A DNA stretch of 64,000 bases, from the NCBI GenBank assembly GCA_016800925.1, contig JABCPU010000077.1, positions 1 to 64,000 on the forward strand. Direction: 5' to 3'. Origin of the DNA: Suillus spraguei (Eukaryota > Basidiomycota > Agaricomycetes > Boletales > Suillaceae). The notes under the pieces are model-generated. The model was not told the origin of the DNA and did no database searches. It saw only the letters and a program-made list of their open reading frames with translations. The position numbers and the translations under genes were made by a program. Numbering within the stretch: position 1 is the stretch's first letter; each line of letters starts with the position of its first letter. Below, piece after piece: positions 11,600 through 23,629 of this stretch.

Positions 11600-13852
11600 T
11601 CAACTCTTTAAAGGCCTTTGTTCAATCAGCGAAGCTTGTAAGTGCCAGATATTGCAACTACGTACATGACCATTTGCCGAAATGCGGGGACGGGGCGGGA
11701 GTGTGGCCCCGAAACGATTGAGAGAAGCTAATTTTCCTGACTGGAACTTGTTGTGAGGGGAACGCCAAGGGGTATAAATCATCAAAACTTACTGTGTAGG
11801 GGGGAAACCTTCCTCCTAGGATATTATCAATCCTATAACATGTCACAAGTGAGCAGGCGGACGAAATTAAAAGTAAAGAACGAACCATCCGGGGGAGTCA
11901 AGAGAGCCACGTAGGTGCGTGAACATGTCGAAAGAAAAATTACGATGATTATATCCAGCTAAAAAGATGTAATTAGGATAACTTGCTTGAGAGAAGGATA
12001 GACCGACATCCGCTGGGGCCAATACCGCCGAATGGCAATCCATCAACTAAAGCACTATCAGTGGGCTACCCTCATTGAGGACATCGAAAAACATACTGCC
12101 GCCCTGTAACAGCACATCATTGGCGATAGCTGAGCCACTCTGAGTATTGTCAAACACTGACCAAGAATGTCAACGACGATAGCTTGATAACGTTCAAAAG
12201 TAAAACGCACCCTTGTTCTTAAAGGCCGCATCTGACGAGAAACAGTACAAAGCGAGCGGATGATCGCTGACAGATCTCAGTCTGATTGATATGTAAATAG
12301 AAGGTTAACTCACTGAGCATTGATGTATGCAATTGCTGCATCAACGTCGTCCACAGGCATAATAGGCAGGATTGGCCCGAATATCTCACTTTGCAATCAG
12401 TCAGACGTGATTAAAATACCCCGACAGACAGATGTATACTCACTCGCTCATTAGGGAATCTCCATCTTTGACACCCTTGACTACAGTAGGGGCTATAAAT
12501 TTTCGCGACTCATCAGTCTGCCCGCCAAAGGCGATGGTGCCGGAAGTGTTGTCGAGCAAATTCTTAAGACGATGGAAGTGCACGGTGTTGATGAGATGGG
12601 AGATATCCGGAGTGTTGACAGCGCCCGAAGGATAGAACTCGTCGTGCCTGCGGACGTGGTAGGATACAGATTGAGCATGACGTGTATAAAGGTGCCATGA
12701 CGCACGTACGCATCTTTGAGGCCTTTATGAACGCGTCTTCGGAAGAACGTGGGACGAGGACGTAGTCTGGTGCGATGCAGGTCTGACCCGCATTAACGCA
12801 CTTACCCCACATGATACGGCGTGCAGCAATCTTGAAGTCACATTTAGCGTCAATGACAACGGGGGACTTCCCTCCGAGCTACGAAGATATTGGCACTAGT
12901 ACATTGCACTGAAAGTATGGATTTACCTCGAGACTGATAGGCGAAAGAGTCTTCGCAGCAGCTATGCCTATAAGCCTTCCTACACGCCCGTTCCCGGTGT
13001 ACAGTACTAGTTGTCTCGCATCATAAGTTCGATAACAGAAATAGTGAGTTGCACATACCATGGCCCCATTGGTATTCCATTAGCTACGGCATAATGGGCA
13101 CGCAGCCCATACATAACAGGAGTGAATGACGCACCTTGGTGGTCTCCGGAACACCGCCTAACACGACCCTAACGACGTCATTGTCATATACTTTGGAATG
13201 AGTTCTGCGATGAGACCGCTTATAGGGGGTTGATTCAGATGGTTTAAGGACGACACAGTTGCCAGCGGCAATCGCCCCTATCTTGGAAATGAAACAACGA
13301 GCTGGAAGCGAGTACGATAAAAACCGAAAGGAACATACGAAGGTCCAAGAGCAAGCCATGCGGGGTAGTTGAATGGACAGATGGACAATACGACACCCTT
13401 TGGTTCCTTGCGAATAACTGGACGGAAAGCAGCAAATTTGATGTTGAAAGGAGCTTTTTCGGTCCGAGCCCACTTGTCCACCCGGTCATACGCGATCCTA
13501 CAGTCACTGATAGTTGGGTTAAGCTCGAGGCTGGAGTGTAGCTAAGTGAGCATCATACACTGTAACCGAAACAGTGCTTACAATGCAGTTCTTGCGGAGG
13601 TCTTCCAAGGTCAATGGCAAAGGCTTCCTTGAAACGTTCAAGGTTGTCCTGCACAAGGTAACCAGTTGCAGGATCTGAGCCTTTCTAAATGCAATGGGTC
13701 TAGTCTTGCCCGACCGGAAGGTTTTGTTGAGAGTGGAGTAAATCTGGAGCATGTTCTGTGAGCTAACAGTACAATATATGGTTTGCAACCCTTCGCACCT
13801 CGTCGATTTCTTCGAACGTCGTGAATTTTAATTCGGGTGTCATACTTGACAT
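11600..13852 (-). pseudogene. Aldehyde dehydrogenase (ALDH3/fatty-aldehyde type), frameshifted
   Basis: The minus strand reads as a multi-intron class-3-like aldehyde dehydrogenase (NAD(P)-dependent oxidation of aldehydes to acids). Exon 1 (13852-13799) gives MSSMTPELKFTTFEEIDE. Later exons give [82 protein letters not shown], then [20 protein letters not shown] with the catalytic Cys. The general-base Glu falls at the SLE/LGGKSP splice junction. The C-terminal half has EIFGPILPIMPVDDVDAA, NTQSGSAIANDV, GLPFGGIGPSG, SFDMFTHLRGSLDSPGW, RFPPYT and LPPRP, with a stop at 11600. One or two bases are lost near 13665, so LVQDNLERFKEAFAIDLGRP is out of frame. A second out-of-frame stretch (SGLIAELIPKY) lies near 13185-13225. 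Both catalytic motifs survive, so a recent pseudogene or sequence errors are possible. Confidence 0.75.
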
Positions 13853-13859
13853 GATGGCT

Positions 13860-16800
13860 GTACAGCGGGAGTGAACACGTCCAATAGCTACATTATTTTT
13901 AGCATAGTAACGTATAGAACTCCAATGCGCATATTGGTTTATGAAGAAGGCACAGTATCCTCATATTATGACCAGTTCCACCTACGGCTCGCCAATCATT
14001 GAAGGACTTACAGTTTCTCACCATACACAAGTCTCCAAGAATTCTACGGATTTTCGGCGAGATGGGAGGTGAAAGCAAAAGAGATCGCTGAGAGTGCTAC
14101 GAATAGTGATGGGAATTTATGTCGTTCACGTACAACCGGCTAATGCTATGCGTATAGTGGATGTTATTATGTAATATGTACACGCACACAGTGCTGCGTA
14201 GAACTATTTCGAAACAGTTCTGCCGTGGGCAGCTGGCAGAACATGGATCTGCCAAATTATTGTATATCAAAACGATTTGACGGCGTACCGCATTAATGTG
14301 AGACCAACCAGCGAGTCCAAGCGTCTCTGCATTCCCATCGTGGACTGTGACAATTCACTATGTACCACTGCGGCAGTGCGGCTGCCGGCATGGTCCCTCG
14401 GATTCTACACGCACTGGTGCAGTTTCGCAAATTCCGAATCACATCTTGAGGCAAATTCTCCAAGCATCGTTTTTTTTCCATTAATATCCGTGCTATTGAA
14501 GGAAGACTAAGTTCGAGGAACGATTCATCTAACATATTTCGTCTACTTTAACTTAAGGGAGACCATGTAAGCACGCCGGCTGAGTTCCCATAATCAGTAC
14601 ATATACCGCCGCTGATGCTGAAAGCTAAGCTTTCAGTATTTCACCTTTTGGTGTAACGGTTATGCGGGCGGCGGTCTGACCACGTTACAGACCAGTCGGC
14701 ATGCTCTTGATCGGTCAGAAGAAGCTATGCGCATACCTATTATTATGCCAAGTTATGTGTGCTAGATCATGCACTGCCAGCTTGCCACAGACTCGAGTTC
14801 GGGTCCCTATGGCCTCCAGGACATAAGTCTCATTTGTGTCACATTAATATTGCTAGAATGACCGTCAGTCAAACCATGACGTCGCCCAGCTTGACGAATA
14901 TTCAGATTCGTTCGAAGAACCAGATCCACTTGAACTATTCTTGCTTTCTGTCATATTTTTTATAGTCCCCGCGCTGTAGTCTCTGCTGTTAACGCCAATT
15001 GAAATATGGAAGCGAGTAATCAAGCACGAGGATTTGGTCCAGAGACATCACTACGTCCTCCGTCACGATTGTCAAGACTCTCTGGGCGGATGGAGGTGAC
15101 ATTCCCATACAAGTATCTGCTGTTCCTGTGTGTGCATATCTATTGACACGATCACAAGCTGCTCGTAGGCGGTTCACGTAAGAATCTAATAGTGAGTTAG
15201 CTAGAGCCGAAATATATGCGACAACTACCCCAAGCGATAGAAGTCGCAGACGCGATTGACCGCGTATAAATGTAGTCCACTGATTCAGATAAGCATTTCG
15301 ACAACAAGAAAGGAAAGTGGGCGTGGAAATACACTCTTTAGTCGGACTTGTTGAAGGCTGCTTAAGAGAGAGACCACGAAATCAGTTAAGTCACCGATTG
15401 ATGAGATTTGCGATTGATCGAAGAGAATCGAAGGGGGTGATGAGTGGAGAATAACAAGCAAGGCAAGCGGAAACAGCGCAAGAATTTGTAGTAGCCATGC
15501 ACTGAAAATTTGGACCATCCGAAAGTTCTTAGTCCAGATCCACAGATGGACGTGCACATTGAGGGGTACCCTGACATGGCAAAATTGAGGCCCGCCTCGT
15601 GGCTATGAAGATATGGTCTGCCCAAATCATTTCTGTGTCTGTCAAGCCAGGCGCTCGGATGACTGAACGAATCACAATCCATACAGCAAGAACGTGAAAC
15701 ACACGAATGCGGTATTCGAGCCACTTGGTAGTGACATACGTCATCAGTAGAGGCAAATGGCACTATGATGCAGTATCCTTGTCAACGGAACGAGGATACG
15801 GAGTCCTAGCATTATCCCTTTTGACACGTCGGCGCCCTGCCTCCATAGTAGGTGAAAGTGACACCAACTTCATCTTTGTCGTTGTATAGGTGAGCTGCCT
15901 CAGTGAAGGTCTTGGTGCAGTGGAGTACCGGAGCGGCTTGTAGGTAGTCTGAGGATATATAACTGAGTCCTGCATGTTCGATAGTCGTAGTCCATCCTCG
16001 ATAGACAGCTTCCTCCTTGCCTTCGGTTAATGTGGTGCTTCACTTGCGTCTCGGCCGATATTGGGCTACAACCACGCTGACATTCTAAGGTTCTGAAGGC
16101 TGCCACGAGTAAAAAGAACACGATAAATCTGGTGGAAGACCCGGTGAGGAGGGAAAGACGCATATAATCTTAGGACGGAGCGCAACCGGGGCGTGGGTCT
16201 AGCATCGGCATTATCGGGCACCACTGGGTCTTGAAGCTTGACCCTTGGTGGTGCAGGGTCCAACATTGATATCGAACATGTCAGGGTGCCGTAAGGTGTT
16301 GTGAGGTGTTGTGCAACCTGACATTCGTGGTGATTACCCCGCGTAGACCAGACATTAAAACCCTGGATAACTTTTTACGCCAGGCCCTGAGGACTATAAT
16401 TAGTTCTTGCTAGAACGTTACATACATACAGGTTCAACACGGGAGCAACTAGACATTCAACTGAGATCTAGTGGGAGCCTGGTTCCTTACTATCATCGAG
16501 ACTCCGAGATATCGCCTCGCTATCAGACTCGGATTCACTTGTGGGACTCTAGAATGCTTTCTTTCCCTTCGTGGTAAATCGTGGATGTTGTACCTCATAA
16601 TCTTGTCTACGCGCCCGCGTGCTTGTCGATCCAGGGACCAACTCTAAAGGACGCGTAGCCACTAGCAAATGTCTACGCAAGGGCAGTGGAGCCGCTCTAC
16701 CACCAACCATGATGTGCCACCAGAGCGCCCGACTTGCGCCGACGTAGAAACTGAGATAACGGAATCGACTAGGTCACCGTGCTGGCCCAGTGCTGACGCT

Positions 16801-18660
16801 TGCAATAGTGATTCCGAGTCTCTCGCGGACCTACTATGGGTCCTTTGCTATCACAATAAAGCGATGACGAAACATGAACATTTGATATTTTGTCGCCTGT
16901 ACAGCCTTAGCACTAAAGACGGAGGGACTTACATATGAAGGACTTACATATGATAAACTGCATCAACCCGGAGGGTTCTCTGCGGCCCGGTGCTCGTTAT
17001 GTACATATATGGCTTCTTCTATCCCTGACGGAAATGGATTGGGGTCGTACTTCACATGAATCAAGGGAAGGACTGCGCTTGTGATGAATCCCGTCACTTG
17101 TGTGATCGAAGGTGCGGTCATAAGCGACAAAGCACAGGAAAAACCTTGATTAATAGGTGTAACCATTTTTCGAGTCGACAGAACGCTAGAAGCGGCTAGC
17201 TGGCCAGTCCTAAAAAAGAAAATAAGTCGGCAAGAAGCCAAACTTCTGACAATGATTAATCGCATGGATACTATAGGGCGTTGCAGTTATATACCTAGAA
17301 ATTTGGGGTATCTGACGCGGGACTTATATGCAATTCAAATGACGTCGTCCTGTTTTGTTTTTGATGATTCAAGGTGGCCTAGTTCTGCCAACGACCGTGA
17401 TAGGGCACCCGGAAAGTTCCCTGATTGTTGTTCTCGTATAAAGAACCTACCTGGAGCATGTACTGATTGTGTATGTCGGCGGGGATGGAGGACGACGTGA
17501 ATGCATTTCCCACGCTTCGAGGATTAACGTTTGGGGTACCGATACAGTGAGCTTGCAGGCAGACGGCTCCCCGGATGACCCATTATCACTAACGCCGAGA
17601 AACCTAAGTCTTATCCTTAGGTTATACTGTTAAATTAGTAGGTAGAAGACATATAAATATTTTGGAGGCCGCGGATTTTGTGCGACGTTGGACTACCTCA
17701 CTGATCCATGTGACCTCAAAGCCTTCGCACAAGAAGCAGATTCCATTAATAAGAGGGAAATAGATGGCTTGCGGTGAACGTGGTTTGTTGTGGGAGCAAA
17801 CTGTTATACCTTGTTCATGATCAAACTTTCCGCTGAAACGTAGTGCTACATAATACAGATTACCACCATAAATTTTTTTCAGGACCAGCACAAACCACTC
17901 AAATTCGGTCCGATCGGCATCGGAGGCAAGAGGTTTATAAATATATTTGTGTTTGAAGACGGACATTTGGATAATCAGGATAACACACAGTACTACGGGC
18001 CCTATGGTGATGTGGTATAATGTACGGTACCCCGTAGTCACGGCCAGCCCATTATCATGCGTTAATGTACCCATGCGGCGCCACCCACCTACAGCGAAAA
18101 GAACTCAGAGTCGGCCCGAAGATAGCTCCACTTGCGTGAATACTAGTACCAGCGTAACCAGACTCGCAATCGGTGATCATTGAGCTCCGAGGCTAGCTCG
18201 TTGACCAAAGTCATAGCCATGGACCATGTCCTGTTTTTGTCCAAGGTGCTGTGGATGATGGAAGTTAATGTAAACTACCCTTAGAGCCTGGCTGCGCTGC
18301 TGTATTGAACTTGTCTATAGTAAACACGTTGCTTTGTACCAACTGGGCCGAGAAGTAACAGCCAAGAATTAGCATTACACGTAGCGTGAACTTGGCGCTT
18401 CGAATAATTAGTTGGGAAGTAAAAACTTGGGCTTGGTAACGTTATTGTAAGCTTGGCTTGAAATTCGGAACGACTGAGTGTGCGCTATATGGCTAGCTAC
18501 TCCACTAGAGCCGGCTGCCTCTTGCGTCGGACAAGGAAGAATACGGAACGACAGTGTCAGCATGAGACCTACCCATATTTTTATGAATCTCAAAAAGGTT
18601 TATTACGATTCTAACTAAAAATATTACGTTAGAACCTCCATCTTTGGCTTTGTTTGGTAC
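13860..18660. other. Gene-poor stretch with unrecognised frames
   Basis: No family could be recognised on either strand. Several minus-strand frames have hydrophobic runs: 15529-15756, 15900-16163 (a signal-peptide-like MRLSLLTG start) and 17622-18074 (ITIGPVVLCVILIIQMSVF). They break quickly and show no consistent splice pattern, so they may be remnants of membrane-protein genes. A perfect 9-bp-stem hairpin (CTGAAAGCT/AGCTTTCAG) lies at 14618-14636. An isolated TTCTGCC/GGCAGAA palindromic stretch at 14217-14255 resembles the ends of the element at 22794. Confidence 0.35.
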
Positions 18661-18672
18661 CGATCGGTCTGT

Positions 18673-18682
18673 TTTTATAAAG
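18673..18682 (+). promoter_or_regulatory. TATA box of the H+-ATPase gene
   Basis: TTTTATAAAG lies about 140 bp upstream of the H+-ATPase ATG. A CT-rich stretch (18704-18735 and 18790-18815) follows, as is common in strongly expressed fungal promoters. Confidence 0.45.
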
Positions 18683-18823
18683 TCCGGTCATCGATGAGGC
18701 TAACATTCCCACTCCTTCCTCATCCTCATTGACTCACCTCGTCAATTCTCGTTCCAAAAGTGCCCGAGACACTATAGAGATTTCTATAGGGCTTTCCCCT
18801 TCTCCCCCTCTGCATCGTTTTCC

Positions 18824-21800
18824 ATGTCCCAATCAAACGTGGCCAAGGAGCCTGGCGAGGAGTCGCCTGTTGCCAACCTCCCCTCCCCAGATGAAAAGAA
18901 GAAAAGAGAGTACAAGGAATTCGGCCATGACGAAGAGAAACCAACTCGTAAGGTTTCACTTTCTGAAGATACTCCCTGATCTTACGTGACTTCATTGATA
19001 TCTTTATCGCTCCAGATGCCAATGTTGACATGTCATTGGTGAGCAGTCGCGCCGCATCTGCAGCTACTATCAATCTCTTACTTGTGCTCAGATCGAGTTA
19101 AAAGCGGAGGACCTTTATGACAAAGAAAAGGTCGACCTCGAGACTATCGTTATTGACGATGTCTTCAAACTCCTCCAATGTGACGAGAATGGTCTCGATG
19201 CCGAAGAGGCACAGCGTCGTATCGAACTTTTTGGCCCCAATAAGCTTGAGCAGGAAGAACAAAATGCGTTCTTACAGGCATGTTATCCAGTGCACTTCTG
19301 GAGCGCTCCCACTTAACCTCTGTTCCGTAGTTCTTGAGTTTCATGTGGAATCCCTTGTCCTGGGTCATGGAGGGCGCTGCACTTGTCGCCATTGTATTAT
19401 CAAACGGTAATGGTCAACCACCAGACTGGGAGGATTTCATCGGTATCGTTCTTCTCCTCTTCATCAACTCCGCCATCGGTTTCTACGAAGAACGTAACGC
19501 TGGTAATGCCGTCAAGGCGCTGATGGATTCCCTCGCCCCCAAAGCAAAAGTCAAGCGTAACGGGACCTGGTCCGAAATCGAATCTGCAGGCCTGGTTCCT
19601 GGTGATATGATCTCTTTCAAGATCGGTGACATTGTTCCCGCAGACTGTCGTTTGACGGAGTCCATCAACGTCTCTATTGACCAGGCTGCGCTTACGGGCG
19701 AGTCTCTTCCTCAGAGCAAGAAGTTGGGTGATCAGTGTTTCTCGTACGTCGTCTTCAGTTTAGCAGTGCTTGGCATTAAATTCTACTCCCAGGGGTTCGA
19801 CTTGCAAGCAGGGTGAGGCGGAGGGTGTTGTCATTTCCACTGGCGCCAACACTTTCTTCGGTCGGGCTGCTTCCCTTGTGGGTCAAGACGATGACACCAC
19901 GGGTCATTTGCAGAAGATCCTTGCCCAGATTGGTTCGTTCTGTTTGGTATCAATCGGCATCTTTGTCATCGCAGAAATTCTCGTACTCTATGCGGGCTTC
20001 CGTTACAGCTACCGTCGTGGTCTCAACAACATATTGGTGCTCTTGATCGGTGGTATCCCCATTGCCATGCCAACTGTTTTATCCGTCACTCTTGCCGTGG
20101 GTGCCCAACAACTCGCTAAGCACAAAGCCATTGTTACCCGTATCACCGCTATCGAGGAGTTAGCTGGTGTCACCATCCTTTGCTCCGATAAGACGGGTAC
20201 GCTGACCACCAACAAACTTACCATCGACAGGGCCACCATTCGCACATACGGTCCCTTCTCCTCGGACGATGTCATGCTCCTCGCTGCCTACGCTTCTCGT
20301 ACTGAGAATCAGGATGCTATTGACTCGGCTGTTGTTCAGGCACTTGGTGATGTCACCCGTGCTCGTGCTGGCATTAAACTCCTTGACTTCAAGCCCTTCA
20401 ACCCTGTCGACAAACGCACGGAGATCACTTACCGTGAAGAGTCGTCCGGCAAGTTGAAGCGCGTTACCAAGGGTATGACTGGTATCATTATTGAACTTTG
20501 CACACGCAACAAAACCGAGGAGCTTGAGAATAGACTTGAAGCTGATGTTGAGGAATTTGCTACTCGTGGTCTTCGTGCCCTCGCTGTCGCATACGAGGAG
20601 CTCGAGGGCCAAGACCCAGAAGGTGAAGGTAACGGTTTCGAGCTCATTGGTCTTCTTGCCATCTTCGACCCCCCTCGTGAGGACACCAAGCAGACCATCG
20701 ATGATGCTCTTGCTCTCGGCGTGAAGGTGAAGATGGTTACAGGTGACCAGCTTGCAATTGCGAAGGAGACTGGACGCCGTCTTGGTCTCGGTGATCACAT
20801 GTATCCTGCCAAAGTTCTCAAGGACGGCCCTGCTCCTGGTAGCAAACACTTGTCACTTGACGAGATGATTTTGGATGCCGATGGTTTCGCTGGTGTGTTC
20901 CCTGAGCACAAATATGAGATCGTCAAGCGCCTGCAGGGTCTTGGCCACCTGTGTGCCATGACTGGTGACGGTGCCAACGACGCTCCCGCTCTCTCCCGTG
21001 CCAATGTTGGTATTGCCGTTGAGGGTGCCACAGACGCTGCTCGTGGCGCTGCTGACATTGTGCTGACTGAGCCTGGTCTTTCCACTATCGTCCACGCCAT
21101 TCGCGGTTCGCGTGTCATTTTCCAACGCATGCGCAACTACTCTATATACGCTTGCGCTGTCACCATTCGTATCGTTGTTTGCTTCGCTATCCTTGCCTTC
21201 GCATTCAAGTTCGACTTCCCTCCCTTCATGGTCCTGATCATTGCCCTGCTGAATGACGGTACCATCATGACACTCTCAGTCGACCGTGTCTTGCCCTCTA
21301 TGACGCCTGATTCTTGGGACCTCGCTGAGATCTTCTCGTTCGCCGTCGCCTATGGTATCTACTTGACTGCCTCGACGTAAGTAACACTTTACTCACACTG
21401 CTGTCGAACTAAATGATATCGTGTAGTGTCGCTCTGGTCTCCATTATCATGAAGACTTCGTTCTTCTATGATAAATTCGGTGTTACCTTCCAGAACGGCA
21501 GTAAAACTCCTCTCACTGCAAATGATTATCAACTCCACATGATCGTCTACCTCCAAGTTGCTATTATCTCGCAAGCGTTGATCTTTGTCACCCGTTCGCA
21601 CGGTTTCTTCTTCATGGAACGCCCCTCTGCCGCTCTCATGGGAGCATTCTGCATCGCGCAGCTCGTGTCTTCGATTATTGCTGCCTACGCCGATTTTGGC
21701 TTTACACAGATCCAACCGATTTCAGGTGGATGGATTGGTATTGTGTGGGTCTGGGTGCGTATATTTGTCGAGCGTTCTTTCTGTGCGTTTGCTGACTCAA

Positions 21801-22136
21801 AATCTATAGAATATTGTTTGGTTTGCCCCTCTCGACTGGATCAAATTTGCAATGAAGGCTACTGTTATCAAGAAACTTCGCCAGCGTCGCGATGCAGCAC
21901 AAGCAGAACAAGTCACTGCTGGTATCCCTATCACTCGCACCCAATCTCGTGCCGCTTCGATCCATGAATCGTTATACTCCAACCGTGTGTCATTCATACG
22001 TCGTGCTGCTCGCAAGGTTGGCTTCGGATCCAAAGTTACGATGAAGCCAGAGGAACTTCAGCGCTTCAGCAGCATTCAAGCACAACGTACGGGTGCGACG
22101 CTCGCTCGCAATCCCAGTCGCACCGCTGCTCCATAG
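18824..22136 (+). CDS. PMA1: Plasma-membrane H+-ATPase (P3A-type), plant-like
   Basis: An electrogenic proton pump of the plasma membrane that powers nutrient uptake and pH control. Seven exons keep one frame: 18824-18947, 19016-19038, 19092-19277, 19331-19743, 19793-21376, 21427-21754 and 21810-22136, giving 994 aa. The intron at 19278-19330 has a GC donor. Visible parts in order: a charged N-terminus; TGES at residue 233 (actuator); [12 protein letters not shown] with phosphorylated Asp-381; KGMTG at 475 in place of the usual [19 protein letters not shown] at 639; a membrane segment with LLNDGTIM (Asp-737, probable proton-binding residue); and a basic C-terminal tail with [12 protein letters not shown] and [11 protein letters not shown], a probable autoinhibitory region. 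Membrane segments such as [14 protein letters not shown] and QALIFVTRS resemble plant pumps more than yeast Pma1. This is the clearest intact gene in the window. Confidence 0.97.
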
Positions 22137-22139
22137 ATT

Positions 22140-22790
22140 TCATGAGTTGTAGAATGGGAATGCGTGTCTCGAAGTAATCTGCAGCAAAAGACATGGAACG
22201 ATGCCATCTGTAATCTAGATATTATCAAGGCCCGCCGCATGTGGTGTCATCCCTCTCCTTGCCTATTCCTAATTATTTCATGTCATCATCACGTACATAT
22301 ATACGCATGGCATTAGATCTGTGCCCTTTCCGTCGGTTAATCTTGGTTTGATTTGGGTTACAGCTGACGTGTGTTTACTTTTTTCGACTTTCGAGACACA
22401 CATTCCTTTTTTTTCCTGTTCTCATCCATAGCTAATGATTGCAGATGCAGTAGTGGGCATTAGTGCCAATCGTACATACTCCTGCATCTACGTTCGATGT
22501 TACGATTTATGAAATGCTTAGACAGTATATATGTACGTCGTAATTAAAAGATATCCCATCCAATTGGGCAATGGCTGAGCATTGAGTACCCCATATTGAT
22601 AGGATGATCAAGGTCTACTGATTGATGCATCAGTGGCCTAGTAGAAACCATGATTGAAAAATTGATATGGATACGCTTCGCTTGCTATAGTACCTCCTTC
22701 GATTTCCGGTCGCAGGGAAAAAGTTAGTGGGCCGGCGGCCTTATTCACCAAATACAACCAACCAACTAAGTAATATTTCTCCGTGCTTTT
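22140..22790. other. Gene-free stretch downstream of the H+-ATPase
   Basis: Probable 3' UTR and spacer. No open frame of interest and no clear repeat. Confidence 0.5.
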
Positions 22791-22793
22791 ACC

Positions 22794-23623
22794 GGGGCTC
22801 TAACAGAGCTAGTGCTGTGGGCAGAACTAGTTCTGCCAGCGTGGCAGATGGCAGAATCACGTGATATTTCAAAGCTCGATAGCAGCATAGAATCAATATT
22901 CCATGTCCCATCTTCATTTGTATCATGATCCATGACCATAATTTCATCCTCAATCGCTGCAGGCACCAATCCCTTGTCAACACGCTGCAGTTCTACGAAG
23001 TAAAATGCTCTCATCCCAAAACTTCCTTCCCATCCACACTCCAGTCTAAGGCAAACTCTGTGCCCATCGTTTCTTCCACATTATGAATAAATTCAAGTCG
23101 AGCAAACTCAGCATCAATATCATCAAGTGAGATTGATTTGGGACCTTCGAGATTGTCACTGGAGACTGCTGAAAGTGGAGGAACGAATGCAAAGTCGGTT
23201 TCGAGCTGTTTGGCAACCTCTGTATCAATTCCTGGAAGTTCAGTTGTGGCATCCGTGAGGTGTTCAAAAAGGTTATTATTACGTCCATCGATGCAAGCAT
23301 TACAGTAGTTTCAATCCCACCAGTATCCATTGGACTTGGCAGAAGTAGCATCCCCCTTTTTGAAGTTGTTTTTGATGAGGGTGTTCAAAGGCCGGCCTCC
23401 AGACTTGGTAGCCATTGTAGAGAGTTTTAAAGTGCTTTGATTCATGCTATCATACACCAAAATGGTACATCAAACTATATAGTACATCCTCCCACAGTTT
23501 TGCAGGTGTGGGAGTTCTGCCACATTCTGCCTGGGAGGTTCTGCCATCTGCCTGGCAGTGCCAGTTCTGCCCTGCCACATGGCAGAATGGCAGAGTTCTG
23601 CCCACAACACTAAACAGAGCCCC
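22794..23623. mobile_element. Non-autonomous inverted-repeat element, hAT-like
   Basis: The left end reads GGGGCTCT...AGTGCTGTGGGCAGAAC. The reverse complement of the right end reads GGGGCTCTG...AGTGTTGTGGGCAGAAC, so imperfect inverted repeats of about 35-40 bp bound an 830-bp element. Internally both ends are packed with TTCTGCC/GGCAGAA sub-repeats. On the minus strand it carries only the N-terminal region of a hAT-like transposase and lacks a catalytic core. No clear 8-bp target duplication was found, so the exact ends are uncertain. Confidence 0.6.
23011..23415 (-). pseudogene. hAT-like transposase N-terminus (BED-finger-like)
   Basis: From ATG at 23415 the frame reads MATKSGGRPLNTLIKNNFKK, then SNGYWWD, an in-frame TGA, NYCNACIDGRNNNLFEHL, and an acidic stretch to a stop at 23011. 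A WWxxxYCxxC-like pattern near the N-terminus followed by an EHL motif resembles the BED zinc-finger start of fungal hAT transposases. No DDE catalytic region follows. The inverted-repeat flanks support a deletion derivative mobilised in trans. Assignment rests on pattern resemblance. Confidence 0.5.
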
Positions 23624-23629
23624 AACAAA

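Noticed and set aside
14580..14730. Possible tRNA gene (hairpins and a TAACGGTTATGC D-loop-like stretch)
   Set aside because: No T-arm with the TTCGA loop at the right distance, no acceptor pairing, and a 9-nt loop in the best stem.
17622..18074. Fungal seven-helix membrane protein (DUF6533/DUF6534 type)
   Set aside because: Only one or two hydrophobic segments are present and no conserved family motif could be matched in order.
22794..23623. Eight-base target duplication expected for a hAT element
   Set aside because: The flanks (CTTTTACC and AACAAAAT) do not match, so hAT assignment rests only on the N-terminal protein pattern and the inverted repeats.
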